Source: Streptococcus sanguinis (GTDB lineage Bacteria; Bacillota; Bacilli; Lactobacillales; Streptococcaceae). From it: a stretch of 64,000 nt of DNA. Location: the NCBI RefSeq assembly GCF_900475275.1, contig NZ_LS483364.1, forward strand, positions 1,612,001 to 1,676,000, written 5' to 3'. A program made the translations under genes and the position numbers. The notes under the pieces are model-generated. The model ran no database searches. It saw only the letters and a list, made by a program, of their open reading frames with translations, and was not told where the DNA came from. Positions 18,624 to 27,855 of this stretch are shown here, in pieces. Positions within the stretch are counted from its first letter, which is position 1. Every line of letters begins with the position of its first letter.

Positions 18624-19961
18624 TTAAGGTGTTGTAGCCAAACGATAAATGGCTTCCGCGTAAATATCCATTGCCTCATACAGATCGTCTAGGCGGAATC
18701 GTTCATTGACCTGATGCTCTGTCTGATCAGCTCCCGGAAAGAGAGCGCCGAAGGCAACACAGTTAGGCATAGTACGAGCAAAGGTCGCTCCGCCAGAAGA
18801 CATAGCTGGACTGTCGTCTCCTGTTTTCTCCTGATAAATTTCCATCAGGGTGCTAACCAACTCACTGTCCAAAGGTACGTAGAGCGGAGCCAAGTAGTCA
18901 AACTCCTGATAGGTCAGCTCGTATTGACTGGCTATTTCTGCTAGATTTTCAACCAACTTATCCTTGTCTGCCAAGACCGGAATCCGCATGTCAATCCGAA
19001 TCTCAGAGCGATCAGAGGTTAAAGTCAGACCGGCAACATTAAAGGAAAGAAAGCCCATCGGTTCATCAGACACAGGACCAAAGAGATGGCTGCCTGTCGC
19101 ATCTTCACCAACCGCCTGATCCAGAAAGGCAAGAGCCGGATGCGAATCCAAGGGCTGCAAAACCTTAGCTAATCGAATAATAGCATTGACTCCTTGAGCG
19201 GCATCCTTAGCGTGCTTGGGCAAGCCGATAACCGTTACTTTTTCTGCCGTTCGCTCATATTCATAGCCTAAACCTTCCAAGCCAGCAACGACTGACTCTA
19301 GTAGGCTGCCTGAATAGGAAGCCTTGGCAGGAACGACATTAAAAGCTTGACCAGCTTCGAGCTCTAAAGTATCAGAGCCAGGTCCTTCTAGCTTAAGCTG
19401 CAGAAGCCCCTTCTCAGCATAGGTCAAAGGGAAGGAAGAGTCTGGTGCAAAGCCAATTGTAGCCTGCTCTTCTAGCTGGTTGTATCTACCCATACAACGC
19501 CAAAGTGTCTCCTCATCTGTACCAAAGATAAAGCGAACCCGCTTTTTAAATTCCACTCCACTGTCCAGCAATGCTTTTACAGCATAAAGAGCGGCCATGG
19601 AAGGTCCCTTGTCGTCCTGCACCCCACGACCAAAAATCCAGCCATCTTTGACAGTGGCTTCAAAAGGCGGCGTCTGCCAGTCCGACTCATCACCTGATGG
19701 AACAACATCCAAATGACAGAGAACGGCCAGGAGCTGAGCTCCATGACCGATTTCTGCATATCCGTAATAACCTTTAGGGTCGAGGTAGGTTGTAAAACCT
19801 AGCTCCCGACAGATTTCTAAAGTTTTTTCTAGGACATCTTGGATAGCTTGTCCAAAAGGTGTTCCATTTTGACCTTCCTTCAGTACTGAAGGATAAGAAA
19901 CGATTGCTTTCAAAGATTCAAGAAAATCTTCTTTAACTTTTTCCGTTATAAAATTTTTCAT
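18624..19961 (-). CDS. arcT: Sapep/PepV-like M20 dipeptidase, ArcT
   Basis: 445 residues, last gene of the arc cluster. Metal ligands of the M20 family are visible: CHLDVVPSG (histidine and aspartate), GRGVQDDKGP (bridging aspartate) and FGTDEET. The lid domain lies between and the C-terminal GGATFARTMPN gives the last histidine-free ligand region. Such enzymes hydrolyse dipeptides, so it may release arginine from peptides for the deiminase pathway (inference). It starts 21 bases after the arcD stop. Confidence 0.85.
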   Translation of the reverse strand: MKNFITEKVKEDFLESLKAIVSYPSVLKEGQNGTPFGQAIQDVLEKTLEICRELGFTTYLDPKGYYGYAEIGHGAQLLAVLCHLDVVPSGDESDWQTPPFEATVKDGWIFGRGVQDDKGPSMAALYAVKALLDSGVEFKKRVRFIFGTDEETLWRCMGRYNQLEEQATIGFAPDSSFPLTYAEKGLLQLKLEGPGSDTLELEAGQAFNVVPAKASYSGSLLESVVAGLEGLGYEYERTAEKVTVIGLPKHAKDAAQGVNAIIRLAKVLQPLDSHPALAFLDQAVGEDATGSHLFGPVSDEPMGFLSFNVAGLTLTSDRSEIRIDMRIPVLADKDKLVENLAEIASQYELTYQEFDYLAPLYVPLDSELVSTLMEIYQEKTGDDSPAMSSGGATFARTMPNCVAFGALFPGADQTEHQVNERFRLDDLYEAMDIYAEAIYRLATTP

Positions 19962-19982
19962 GGAATCACCTCAGCTTCTAGC

Positions 19983-21494
19983 TTATAGGAACGGTAAGAA
20001 AGTTCCTAGGAGTAAGAGACCAATACTGATCGCAATGATAGCTACAATCAGCTTACCGATAAATTTCCACCAAGTACCAATATTGATACGTCCGAGTGCC
20101 AAAGCCCCCATAACGATACCAGAAGTTGGAGCAACCAGGTTCAGCACACCTGAAGCAGACTGGTAAGCTGTGATGATCAAGCTTGCCTTGACATTGACAA
20201 ATTCTCCCAACGGAGCCATGATTCCCATAGTCGCACTGGCCAGACCTGATGATGATGGGATAAGGAAGGACATTGGCAGGTAGAAAATGTAGGTCAAGAC
20301 GATAAATACTTGTGATGACAGACCGCTGAGTCCTTGTTTACCCCAGTTGAGAATAGTGTCTGTAATCATACCGTCATTCATGATAACTTGGATACCACGA
20401 GCGATTGCTACGATTAGGGCTACGCTAAGCAGGTCAGCTGCACCGTTCATAAAGGCTGAGATAATCTTGTCTTCCTTGAGACCGTAAACAGCGCCAATCA
20501 AGATTCCCATGAAGGCAAAGAGCATAGCTCCTTCTGGGAAGTACCAAGTACCCAGTGCAGAAGTAGACGAACCAATAATCTTACCGAGTACTGGAAGACC
20601 TGTCAGCCAGGTATTGACATCCTTAAAGATAGTAATACCGAGATCTGTCCAAGGAATGAAACTCAATACCATAAGGACAAATGTCATGATGAACAGGAAT
20701 AGAACTGTTCTTTGCTTTTTGCTCAGAGTTGACTCAACAGATGAAGAAGTCTCAACGTTAAAGTGTTTCAAATCTTCTTCGCGAGTGCTGTAAACCAATG
20801 ACTTGGTCGGATCTTTTTGAATCTTATCCGCATAGCGGTATACAAACCAAGTACTGAGAGCTGTCAGAACAACCAAGAAGATAAGACGAAGGACAATCCC
20901 TTCACCAGTACCAACACCAGCAGTTGCTGAAGCGATACCCGTTGCAAATGGATTTAGCGTAGAAGCCAAACATCCGATTTGCGAACCAAGCAGGATAATA
21001 GCCACCCCTGTCAGGCTGTCAAAACCAACTGCCATCATCACCGGCACCAAAAGCGGATAGAAGGCCATGGTTTCCTCACCCATACCATAGGTAGTACCAC
21101 CGAGGGCAAAGAGAGGCATCAAGACAACAATCAGCATCTTTTCGCGACCCTTGTACTTCTTAACGATGGAGGCAATCCCTACATCCAAAGCGCCAGTTTC
21201 ATTGACAACGCCAAGGAAACCACCAACCATGAGGATGAAGAAGGCAACATCAATCGCTGCACTCGTCTCCTTGATTAAGGAGCCTTCTTCTGGATGCGTA
21301 CCCAGCATTGCACGAATCGGTGCCATCAGGACATCCCAAATCCCTTGTGGATTTTGTGGCTGAGGCTGATAAACACCTTTTACAAAAGCCCCTGCTGGGA
21401 TAATCCAAGTCAGCACTGCCATAATGGCAATGATTATCAACAATACGGTGTAAGATGAAGGCATCTTAAACCCTTTTTTTGTTTTTTCACTCAT
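19983..21494 (-). CDS. arcD: YfcC-family arginine/ornithine antiporter, ArcD
   Basis: 503 residues, about 12 transmembrane segments. The N-terminus (MPSSYTVLLIIIAIMAVLTWIIPAGAF) and GMGEETMAFYPLLVPVMMAVGFD and LIPSSSGLASATMGIMAPLGEF are signatures of the YfcC/ArcD family. Streptococcal ArcD exchanges extracellular arginine for ornithine. GGAGG precedes the ATG. The 205 bases upstream hold an extended -10 and a cre-like site, so it may also be transcribed separately from arcABC. Confidence 0.88.
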   Translation of the reverse strand: MSEKTKKGFKMPSSYTVLLIIIAIMAVLTWIIPAGAFVKGVYQPQPQNPQGIWDVLMAPIRAMLGTHPEEGSLIKETSAAIDVAFFILMVGGFLGVVNETGALDVGIASIVKKYKGREKMLIVVLMPLFALGGTTYGMGEETMAFYPLLVPVMMAVGFDSLTGVAIILLGSQIGCLASTLNPFATGIASATAGVGTGEGIVLRLIFLVVLTALSTWFVYRYADKIQKDPTKSLVYSTREEDLKHFNVETSSSVESTLSKKQRTVLFLFIMTFVLMVLSFIPWTDLGITIFKDVNTWLTGLPVLGKIIGSSTSALGTWYFPEGAMLFAFMGILIGAVYGLKEDKIISAFMNGAADLLSVALIVAIARGIQVIMNDGMITDTILNWGKQGLSGLSSQVFIVLTYIFYLPMSFLIPSSSGLASATMGIMAPLGEFVNVKASLIITAYQSASGVLNLVAPTSGIVMGALALGRINIGTWWKFIGKLIVAIIAISIGLLLLGTFLPFL

Positions 21495-21559
21495 TTGTAT
21501 TCCCTCCTAAAAATTTTTTAACGAGGTTACGAACCTGCATTCCCCTGTATGAGCAAACA

Positions 21560-21573
21560 AGAAAACGCTTACT
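21560..21573. promoter_or_regulatory. cre-like site upstream of arcD
   Basis: AGAAAACGCTTACT, two mismatches at the ends from the CcpA consensus TGAAARCGYTTWCA. It follows an extended -10 TGGTAAAAT (minus strand, 21582-21590). Confidence 0.5.
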
Positions 21574-21699
21574 TTGTTTTTATTTTACCATATTAACATT
21601 GAAAAAGCCAGTGTTTTTGAAAATAATCAAAGATTTTCAGGAAAAGACTTGCAGCAGCGACAGAGTTCAGCTGCTATCGACTTTCAATCAGTTCTATGC

Positions 21700-22647
21700 C
21701 TAGCCTTTTTCAATAATCGTACCGCTCTCAGACTCAATCAGAGCGCCCAGATTTTCCAGAGATGTGATAACTGCTTTGCCTTCTGGACGGCCATTGACAA
21801 AGGCGATAGCTGCTTCTACTTTTGGAAGCATGCTGCCTGGTGCAAATTGTTCTTGCTTGATGTATTCTTCCAACTGAGCAACATTCACATGTTCCAGCTT
21901 AGCTTGGTCTGGTTTGTTGTAGTTAACAAAGACATAGTCCACACCCGTCAAGACGATGAAGAGGTCTGCATCAACCAACTCTGCCAAGCGCTGAGAAGCA
22001 AAGTCCTTGTCAATAACGGCTTCAACACCCGTAAGATGGCCATTGTCTTCCTTGATGACAGGAATCCCGCCGCCGCCCGCAGCTACTACTACTTGACCTT
22101 GATTCAAAAGCGTACGGATCGTTTCAATTTCCTTGATATCCACTGGCTTTGGTGAAGCAACAACCTTACGCCAACCACGTCCAGCATCCTCTTTGAAAGT
22201 CGCTCCGCTCTTTTCAGCTTCTGCTTTGGCTTCTTCTTCTGAGTAGAAAGGTCCGATTGGCTTGCTGAGATTGACAAAAGCTGGATCGTTCTTATCAACT
22301 ACTACTTGCGTCACAACAGAAGCAACATTCTTTTCGATACCTTCATCCAAGAGAGCATTTTGCAAAGCATTCTGCAGCCAGAAGCCTATGCTGCCTTCTG
22401 TCATAGCCACAAGAGAGTCTAGTGGGAAGGCAGGATTCTTTTCAGAGTCTGCTGCCAAGTGTTGCAGCAGCAAGTTCCCTACCTGTGGACCATTTCCATG
22501 GGTAATGATAAGGTCATCCCCGTTTTTAATCAATTTTACCAAGTGTTTTGCAGTTTCCGCCAAGGCTTGCTGCTGTGCATTCGCTGATGGGTCAGATGAA
22601 AGGATGGCATTTCCTCCCAAGGCTACAACGATTTTACGATTTCCCAT
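21700..22647 (-). CDS. arcC: Carbamate kinase
   Basis: 315 residues, amino-acid kinase fold. Third step of the deiminase pathway: carbamoyl phosphate plus ADP gives ATP, carbon dioxide and ammonia. VVALGGNAI near the N-terminus, [14 protein letters not shown] (about 49-62), AAGGGGIPV and [12 protein letters not shown] are family signatures. AAGGAG precedes the ATG. It is separated from arcB by 166 bases holding a hairpin. Confidence 0.96.
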   Translation of the reverse strand: MGNRKIVVALGGNAILSSDPSANAQQQALAETAKHLVKLIKNGDDLIITHGNGPQVGNLLLQHLAADSEKNPAFPLDSLVAMTEGSIGFWLQNALQNALLDEGIEKNVASVVTQVVVDKNDPAFVNLSKPIGPFYSEEEAKAEAEKSGATFKEDAGRGWRKVVASPKPVDIKEIETIRTLLNQGQVVVAAGGGGIPVIKEDNGHLTGVEAVIDKDFASQRLAELVDADLFIVLTGVDYVFVNYNKPDQAKLEHVNVAQLEEYIKQEQFAPGSMLPKVEAAIAFVNGRPEGKAVITSLENLGALIESESGTIIEKG

Positions 22648-22745
22648 TAAATTCTCCTTAATTGCGCTCTAATGAATGCGCTTCCAATTTATTTTAGTAG
22701 ATTTTTTAATTTTCAATAAGAAAATGAGCTTTCCTTATCATATAA

Positions 22746-22785
22746 AAGAGGGCCGGACTAAAGCTATTAGTCGCAGCCCTCATAG
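22746..22785 (-). terminator. Hairpin between arcB and arcC (possible partial terminator)
   Basis: Minus strand GAGGGC and GACTA pair with TTAGTC and GCCCTC, followed by TTTTATA. It lies inside the operon, so it may lower arcC-arcD-arcT expression relative to arcAB or serve as an RNA processing point. Confidence 0.65.
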
Positions 22786-22813
22786 CTGTTGGTAGACGGT
22801 TTCTTATGTAAGA

Positions 22814-23830
22814 TTATACTTTTGGAATGTAGAGGTTTCCAAGAGTTGCAGCCATAACCGCTTTAATTGTGTGCATACGGTTTTCTGCTTGGTCAAAATG
22901 ACGAGCATATTTGCTGCGGAAGACTTCGTCTGTTACTTCCATTTCCTCTACGCCGAATTTTTCAGCGACATCTTTACCGTAAACAGTATTTGTATCGTGG
23001 AATGCTGGTAAGCAGTGCAAGAAAATCAAGTTTTCGTTATCAGCTTTCTTCACCAAATCCATGTTTACTTGGTAAGGTTTGAGGAGGGCAACGCGTTCTG
23101 CAAACTTGTCTTCTTCACCCATAGATACCCAAACGTCTGTGTAAAGAACATCAGCACCTTTAACTGCTTCGTCAGCATCTTCTGTGATGAGAATATGTGC
23201 GCCGCTTTCTTTCGCAAAGCCTTCTGCCAATTCAACGATTTCTTTTTCTGGGAAGAGTTCTTTTGGTGAGAAGATATGAACGTTGACGCCAAGGATAGCT
23301 CCTGTTACCAGCAAGCTGTTGGCAACGTTGTTACGTCCATCACCACAGTATACCAATGTCAAGCCTTCCAGACGGCCAAAGTTTTCTTGAACAGTCAAGT
23401 AGTCAGCCAACATTTGAGTTGGATGCCATTCGTCTGTCAGACCATTCCATACTGGAACACCTGAGAATTCTGCCAATTCTTCTACCATGCGTTGGCTGAA
23501 GCCGCGGAATTCAATCCCATCAAACATACGGCCCAATACTTTAGCAGTGTCTTCTGTAGATTCTTTCTTACCAAGCTGGATATCATTTGCACCAAGGTAT
23601 TCTGGATGTGCTCCCAGGTCAATGGCTGCTGTTGTAAAAGCTGCCCGAGTACGAGTAGATGTTTTTTCAAACAAGAGAGCGATATTCTTGCCAGCAAGAT
23701 AGTGGTGTTGAATATTGCGTTTTTTCAAATCTTTCAAGTGAGCTGAAAGACCGATAAGGTATTCTAACTCAGCACGGCTAAAGTCTTTTTCTGCTAAGAA
23801 GCTACGTCCTTGGAATACTGAATGTGTCAT
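22814..23830 (-). CDS. arcB: Ornithine carbamoyltransferase, catabolic
   Basis: 338 residues. In the deiminase pathway it splits citrulline into ornithine and carbamoyl phosphate. [12 protein letters not shown] (about 54-65) is the carbamoyl phosphate loop; FHGRGLTD is replaced by [13 protein letters not shown], and HCLPAFHD is the ornithine-side motif. Being in arcABC points to the catabolic role; no second argF is in this window, so it could also serve synthesis. Confidence 0.96.
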   Translation of the reverse strand: MTHSVFQGRSFLAEKDFSRAELEYLIGLSAHLKDLKKRNIQHHYLAGKNIALLFEKTSTRTRAAFTTAAIDLGAHPEYLGANDIQLGKKESTEDTAKVLGRMFDGIEFRGFSQRMVEELAEFSGVPVWNGLTDEWHPTQMLADYLTVQENFGRLEGLTLVYCGDGRNNVANSLLVTGAILGVNVHIFSPKELFPEKEIVELAEGFAKESGAHILITEDADEAVKGADVLYTDVWVSMGEEDKFAERVALLKPYQVNMDLVKKADNENLIFLHCLPAFHDTNTVYGKDVAEKFGVEEMEVTDEVFRSKYARHFDQAENRMHTIKAVMAATLGNLYIPKV

Positions 23831-23880
23831 TCTATTATTTCCTCTTTCTATTCTTTATGTATTTGTTAGCACTTGTATGC

Positions 23881-25110
23881 TTAAATTTCTTCACGTTCAA
23901 ATGGCATAGACATACAGCGTGGTCCACCACGACCGCGAACCAATTCACTTCCGCGGATCTTAATCAAACGCAAGCCGTATTCTTCCAAAATCTTGTTAGT
24001 AACTGTATTACGATCATACACTACTACTACACCAGGTGCAATGGTCAAGGTGTTAGAACCGTCATTCCACTGCTCACGCGCAGCAGCTACGATATTGCCA
24101 CCGCCACAGCGAATCAGATGAACTTTTTCTACACCAAGGTTTTCTGCCAAGATTTCTGCCAAATCACCTTTTTCTTCAACAATCTTAAGTTTATCATCAA
24201 CATAAGTTACAGAGTAAACGCGAAGATCGCCTTCGATTTCTGGGTGAATCGTGAACTTGTCATAGTCAACCATAGTGAAGACAGTGTCTAAGTGCATGAA
24301 CTTACGGTTGTTGGCAAATTCAAAAGCCAAAACTTTCTTGAAACCAACATTTTTCTTGAAGATATTGACCAAGAGTTTTTCGATAGAAGCTGCGTCTGTA
24401 CGTTGTGAAATCCCAACTGCCAGCACATCTTTTGAAAGAACCAACTCGTCCCCACCTTCAATACGTGTATCTTCTTCACGGTTGTAAACAAGTTCAACAT
24501 TTCCACCGTATACTGGGTGATGTTTGAAGATGTATTTACCGTAGAGAGTTTCACGATTACGAGTATCTGCATACATGTGGTTGAGCGATACAGCATTACC
24601 AATTGTAGCAAATGGGTCACGTGTGAAGTAGAGGTTTGGCATTGGATCAATAGCGAATGGATAATCAGATTCCACCAAGTCCGTCAAGCCTTTTGCTTCT
24701 TCAGGAATTTCTGGCAATTCAACTTTTTGAACCCCTGCCATCGTTTTTTCAACCAACTCTCGGTTATCTTTGATACCACGGAGCAGTTCACGAATAGCCT
24801 TCTTGGTTTCACGTCCGCGAATATTGGCTTCTTCCAGATATTCTTCGATGAATTGCTCGCGGATTTCTGGAGAAGTCAGTGACTCAGCAGCCAACTGCTC
24901 AAGATAGAGCACCTCAACTCCTTCATTGCGAAGCGCTTGAGCAAAGTTATCATGTTCTTTTTGTGCATCTTCTAAGAAAGGAATATCATCAAAAAGAAGA
25001 CGTTCTAAGTAGTCCGGCTGCAAGTTTTCCAACTCCTTGCCAGGACGGTGCAACATAACTTTTTTCAGTTTTCCAATTTCTGAGAAAACACGAATTGGAT
25101 GTGTAGACAT
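23881..25110 (-). CDS. arcA: Arginine deiminase
   Basis: 409 residues. Hydrolyses arginine to citrulline and ammonia; in oral streptococci this gives acid resistance. [10 protein letters not shown] (about 160s), EGGDEL with catalytic glutamate/aspartate, [10 protein letters not shown] with the catalytic histidine, and [11 protein letters not shown] with the nucleophilic cysteine at the C-terminus are all intact. GGAGG precedes the ATG. It is first in the operon. Confidence 0.97.
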   Translation of the reverse strand: MSTHPIRVFSEIGKLKKVMLHRPGKELENLQPDYLERLLFDDIPFLEDAQKEHDNFAQALRNEGVEVLYLEQLAAESLTSPEIREQFIEEYLEEANIRGRETKKAIRELLRGIKDNRELVEKTMAGVQKVELPEIPEEAKGLTDLVESDYPFAIDPMPNLYFTRDPFATIGNAVSLNHMYADTRNRETLYGKYIFKHHPVYGGNVELVYNREEDTRIEGGDELVLSKDVLAVGISQRTDAASIEKLLVNIFKKNVGFKKVLAFEFANNRKFMHLDTVFTMVDYDKFTIHPEIEGDLRVYSVTYVDDKLKIVEEKGDLAEILAENLGVEKVHLIRCGGGNIVAAAREQWNDGSNTLTIAPGVVVVYDRNTVTNKILEEYGLRLIKIRGSELVRGRGGPRCMSMPFEREEI

Positions 25111-25167
25111 CTACTATCCTCCTTTTTCTTTGCGGTTTAGGTTTTTCTAAGCCCGTTTACGTGTACT

Positions 25168-25196
25168 ATTCTAGCATTTAATGCTACCGCTTTCAA
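25168..25196 (-). promoter_or_regulatory. arcA promoter overlapped by a cre site
   Basis: TTGAAA (25191-25196), 17-base spacer, TAGAAT (25168-25173). TGAAAGCGGTAGCA (25182-25195) matches the CcpA consensus TGWNANCGNTNWCA with one mismatch and covers the -35, fitting glucose repression of the arc operon. A second cre-like TTAAAGCGTTTTCT lies at 25265-25278. The rest of 25197-25376 is very A/T-rich and contains no gene. Confidence 0.75.
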
Positions 25197-25376
25197 GAAA
25201 AAGCCAACATTACAAATGCCAAATCCTTTGCTTTTTTCTATTTTTATTTTTATAATATTCTTCTTTAAAGCGTTTTCTTTGAATATTTTACATATTATAT
25301 TATTTTTGTGAATATTTATTTTTTAAAATAAAATCAATACACGGTTAATATTAGAATATTTTGAATTTATTAAGCA

Positions 25377-25408
25377 AAAAAGAAGCCAATCAGAACCGAT
25401 TAGCTTCC
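25377..25408 (-). terminator. flp terminator
   Basis: GAAGCTAATC and GATTGGCTTC pair on the minus strand, then TTTTTT. The stem overlaps the last codons of flp. Confidence 0.8.
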
Positions 25409-26086
25409 AGCAAGGTATTTCATGAAATACTCTTTCTCTTTAAAAGTTAATTTTTTATGTTGGTATTCAATCCGACCTTCATCTAAGAGCTTTTTCAGAA
25501 CTTGATTGACCGTTTCCCGAGTTGTGGCTCCTAGCTTAGCCAGTTCTTTCATGCTGATAGGAAAGGGCAGGCTATCTCCTACCTTGCACAAATCCATGCA
25601 GAGCAGAGACAAGGACTGAACCACACGCTCGCTGGCACTGGCTGCTACGACATTGCGCAAACGAAGTTCCTGAAATTCCAGAATTTGCGACAGCCGCTTG
25701 GTAATAAACAAAAGCTGATCCACACTCTTCTTTGAATAGTCTTCAAACAAATCAATAGGAATGGAGAAATATTCGACATTGGTGACAGCGCTGGCTGTGT
25801 AATGATAGCACTCATCAAAAAACATACCTCCATAGGGGAAAACACTGTTTTTCTTGACATAATCCATATAAGAAAATGTGTCTGTCGAATCATATTGCTC
25901 AATCCGAACATAGCCTTGAGACAAGAGAAAAAGACGCTCTCGTCGGTCTCCTGCAAAAAAGATAATTTGCCCTTTTGGAATCTTGCGATACTGAATCTCC
26001 ACTGCTAATTTATCGAAAAGCTCCACTGGCAGATTGACAAAGGCAGGGTGCTGCCGGATAAATTGATAATGCTCCTTGGTAATCAT
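25400..26086 (-). CDS. flp: Crp/Fnr-family regulator Flp
   Basis: 228 residues. An N-terminal cyclic-nucleotide-type beta roll (FDKLAVEIQYRKIPKGQIIFFAGDRRERLFLLSQGYVRIEQ) is followed by a dimerisation helix and a Crp-type winged helix with MKELAKLGATTRETVNQVLKKLLDEG. There is no N-terminal four-cysteine cluster of classical FNR; LCMDLC is the only close cysteine pair. In S. gordonii, flp sits here and activates the arc operon, especially under low oxygen. It precedes arcA on the same strand with a terminator between. Confidence 0.88.
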   Translation of the reverse strand: MITKEHYQFIRQHPAFVNLPVELFDKLAVEIQYRKIPKGQIIFFAGDRRERLFLLSQGYVRIEQYDSTDTFSYMDYVKKNSVFPYGGMFFDECYHYTASAVTNVEYFSIPIDLFEDYSKKSVDQLLFITKRLSQILEFQELRLRNVVAASASERVVQSLSLLCMDLCKVGDSLPFPISMKELAKLGATTRETVNQVLKKLLDEGRIEYQHKKLTFKEKEYFMKYLAGS

Positions 26087-26133
26087 GATAACCCTTTTAT
26101 TTGATACTTGATACCATTATAGCATAAATCCGC

Positions 26134-26631
26134 TTACAAATAGAAAATGCTGACTATAAAAGCAATAAATCCTAACAAAACAAAGAGGTATGCCCATTTT
26201 CTATTCATGGGCTCTCTGTCAGCCTGTACTTTTTTGGGCAAGTAATTGCCTACAATTATGAAAACCAAAGCAACCACCATTGCTGCTGTTTTACGGATAT
26301 CAAATTCCTCATTTAACCCCCGATAAATGGTAGCTAGATACAGCGAAACAAAGGTAAAAGGAAATATCCAGCGAATAAGGTGCTTAAAGGTTCTATTTAA
26401 GATATCTTTGGCAATGGTTATCCAGTAAATCATAACTTCTAGCAGCATCATGACAATTGGAAAAGCCGAAACTACTAAAAACTTAGGTAAAAAAGCATTT
26501 CCTTTTCCAGATAAGTCAAAGTGAATAGCCAAGTTTTCTGGTAATGTTTGATAGACCCAGATGGAATATAAAACTGGCAAGAGCATGACGCCAAGCGCCC
26601 AACCTAATTCTTGTAAACTATTTTTTTTCAT
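26134..26631 (-). CDS. SdpI-like DUF1648 membrane protein
   Basis: 165 residues with about five transmembrane segments. The N-terminal DUF1648 domain shows LPENLAIHFDLSGKGNAFLPK, the SdpI/immunity-protein signature. The ATG at 26631 overlaps the end of the sdpR-type gene and uses GGAGGAGG inside it; upstream codons belong to that gene. In Bacillus, SdpI confers immunity to the SDP toxin and sequesters SdpR. No toxin gene is seen here, so immunity is only a family-based suggestion. Confidence 0.8.
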   Translation of the reverse strand: MKKNSLQELGWALGVMLLPVLYSIWVYQTLPENLAIHFDLSGKGNAFLPKFLVVSAFPIVMMLLEVMIYWITIAKDILNRTFKHLIRWIFPFTFVSLYLATIYRGLNEEFDIRKTAAMVVALVFIIVGNYLPKKVQADREPMNRKWAYLFVLLGFIAFIVSIFYL

Positions 26632-26899
26632 TTTCGTTTCCTCCTCCAAGAGATTGAAACCAGGCAAGAATTTCTTCAAAAACAGTGACATCTAAGCTGT
26701 AATAAATATAGTTCTTCTGCTTTTCTTCTATGAGCAGACCAGCTTTCTTTAGCTGAGAGAGGTGGTAGGATACCGTCGCAGGGGTCAGCTCAAAAGCTTG
26801 AGCAATCTCCCCAGCAGACTTCGGACCATGCTTGAGCATTTCCAGAATCCCTCTTCGAACTGGGTCAGCTAGAGCTTTAAGCGTTTGACTGATCCCCAT
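26618..26899 (-). CDS. ArsR/SdpR-family transcriptional repressor
   Basis: 93 residues, one winged helix: MGISQTLKALADPVRRGILEMLKHGPKSAGEIA, then ELTPATVSYHLSQLKKAGLLIEEKQKNYIYYSL. No cysteine metal-binding motif, which fits the SdpR autorepressor subgroup rather than metal sensors. It overlaps both neighbours (23 bases with the upstream gene, 14 with the SdpI-like gene), so the three are translated together. It probably binds the repeated site around the promoter at 27689-27760. Confidence 0.85.
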   Translation of the reverse strand: MGISQTLKALADPVRRGILEMLKHGPKSAGEIAQAFELTPATVSYHLSQLKKAGLLIEEKQKNYIYYSLDVTVFEEILAWFQSLGGGNENEKK

Positions 26900-27665
26900 G
26901 ATTAGACCTTTCTTTCAGGTAAACTTTCAAGATTTTCTTGGTCAGAAAGACTAGTGCCACTACTTCTACCAAGAGCAAAGCTTCAACTGCAAGCGGCGGA
27001 AGAACACCTACCTGAGCCAGAGCAGGCGCTAAGTCAATCAGGGCATGAAGTCCTAGAGCGGCTAAAAAATACACTGGAGCCTTCTCCTTGACCGCCTTCC
27101 AAACCCAGAAAGTCAGCAAGATTTGGATGAGAATAGCCAAGATCCGCTCAAGAGCCAAAAGATAGATGCTGCCAGCGCTCATAGAGCGGACATTGTCAAT
27201 AACTGCTTGAGGAATTTGAGCCAGCGTCTGAGCATTCCCCTGAGTCACTACTTGAGCTATAACCCAAAAGTTTAAGAGACTGACAATACCAACAAACAGA
27301 GCCTCAATAGCACCATGCCCCAAGCCATAGGCTATACCATCCCTAAAGGTCAGTGGGCGCTTCTTCTGCAGCCAGTAAAAGATGACCCAGCGGGCTGTTT
27401 CTTCAAAAATAGCTGCCGCAGCAATAGCATAAAGAACGTATAGCCAAGGATTTTCCGTCCGCAAAGCGATAGTCCCATCAGCCTGAGGTTGTAAGACGAT
27501 ACGGTGCAAGATATTTTCCAGAACCTGACTAGACAGATAAAAGCCAACTCCCCCTAAAAGGAAGACTAATAGAGAAATGTGCTTGGTCTTTTTAAAATAA
27601 ACCAAAGGAACAAGGACTGCTCCTAAAATAAGCAGCATAGCAATCAAGATATGAATGGAAATCAT
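26877..27665 (-). CDS. YhfC-family intramembrane metalloprotease-like protein
   Basis: 262 residues, about eight transmembrane segments. The motif EETARWVIFY and, later, YGLGHGAIEALF match the glutamate and histidine motifs of YhfC (DUF2324), relatives of CPBP/Rce1-type intramembrane proteases. AGGAG precedes the ATG at 27665; earlier codons overlap the operator. It heads the unit with an sdpR-type repressor and an SdpI-like protein. Substrate unknown. Confidence 0.72.
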   Translation of the reverse strand: MISIHILIAMLLILGAVLVPLVYFKKTKHISLLVFLLGGVGFYLSSQVLENILHRIVLQPQADGTIALRTENPWLYVLYAIAAAAIFEETARWVIFYWLQKKRPLTFRDGIAYGLGHGAIEALFVGIVSLLNFWVIAQVVTQGNAQTLAQIPQAVIDNVRSMSAGSIYLLALERILAILIQILLTFWVWKAVKEKAPVYFLAALGLHALIDLAPALAQVGVLPPLAVEALLLVEVVALVFLTKKILKVYLKERSNHGDQSNA

Positions 27666-27688
27666 CGTTTTTTCTCCTGAACTGTTTA

Positions 27689-27760
27689 GATTTTTTTCTA
27701 AATAGATTATACATCTTTCTTTTCTTTCTGTCAAATCTATTTTGATTTTTTTCTAAATAG
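27689..27760. promoter_or_regulatory. Promoter flanked by a duplicated 17-base operator (sdpR unit)
   Basis: TTGACA (27729-27734), 17-base spacer, TATAAT (27706-27711) on the minus strand. The identical GATTTTTTTCTAAATAG occurs at 27689-27705 (just downstream of the -10) and 27744-27760 (just upstream of the -35), 55 bases apart. The first copy is part of TTTAGA-N6-TCTAAA. Likely autorepression by the ArsR/SdpR protein. Confidence 0.75.
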
Positions 27761-27794
27761 TATTCTATCTAAAAATCATCAAGCTTTACTGCAA

Positions 27795-27842
27795 TAAAAA
27801 AACAAAAATACGCCCAGATTTTCACCTAAAGCATATTTTTTT
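27795..27842 (-). terminator. Terminator of the serine hydrolase gene
   Basis: AAAATATGC ... GCGTATTTTTG on the minus strand with wobble pairs and a T-run. The loop is long. Confidence 0.45.
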
Positions 27843-27855
27843 GATTTCTATTAGA

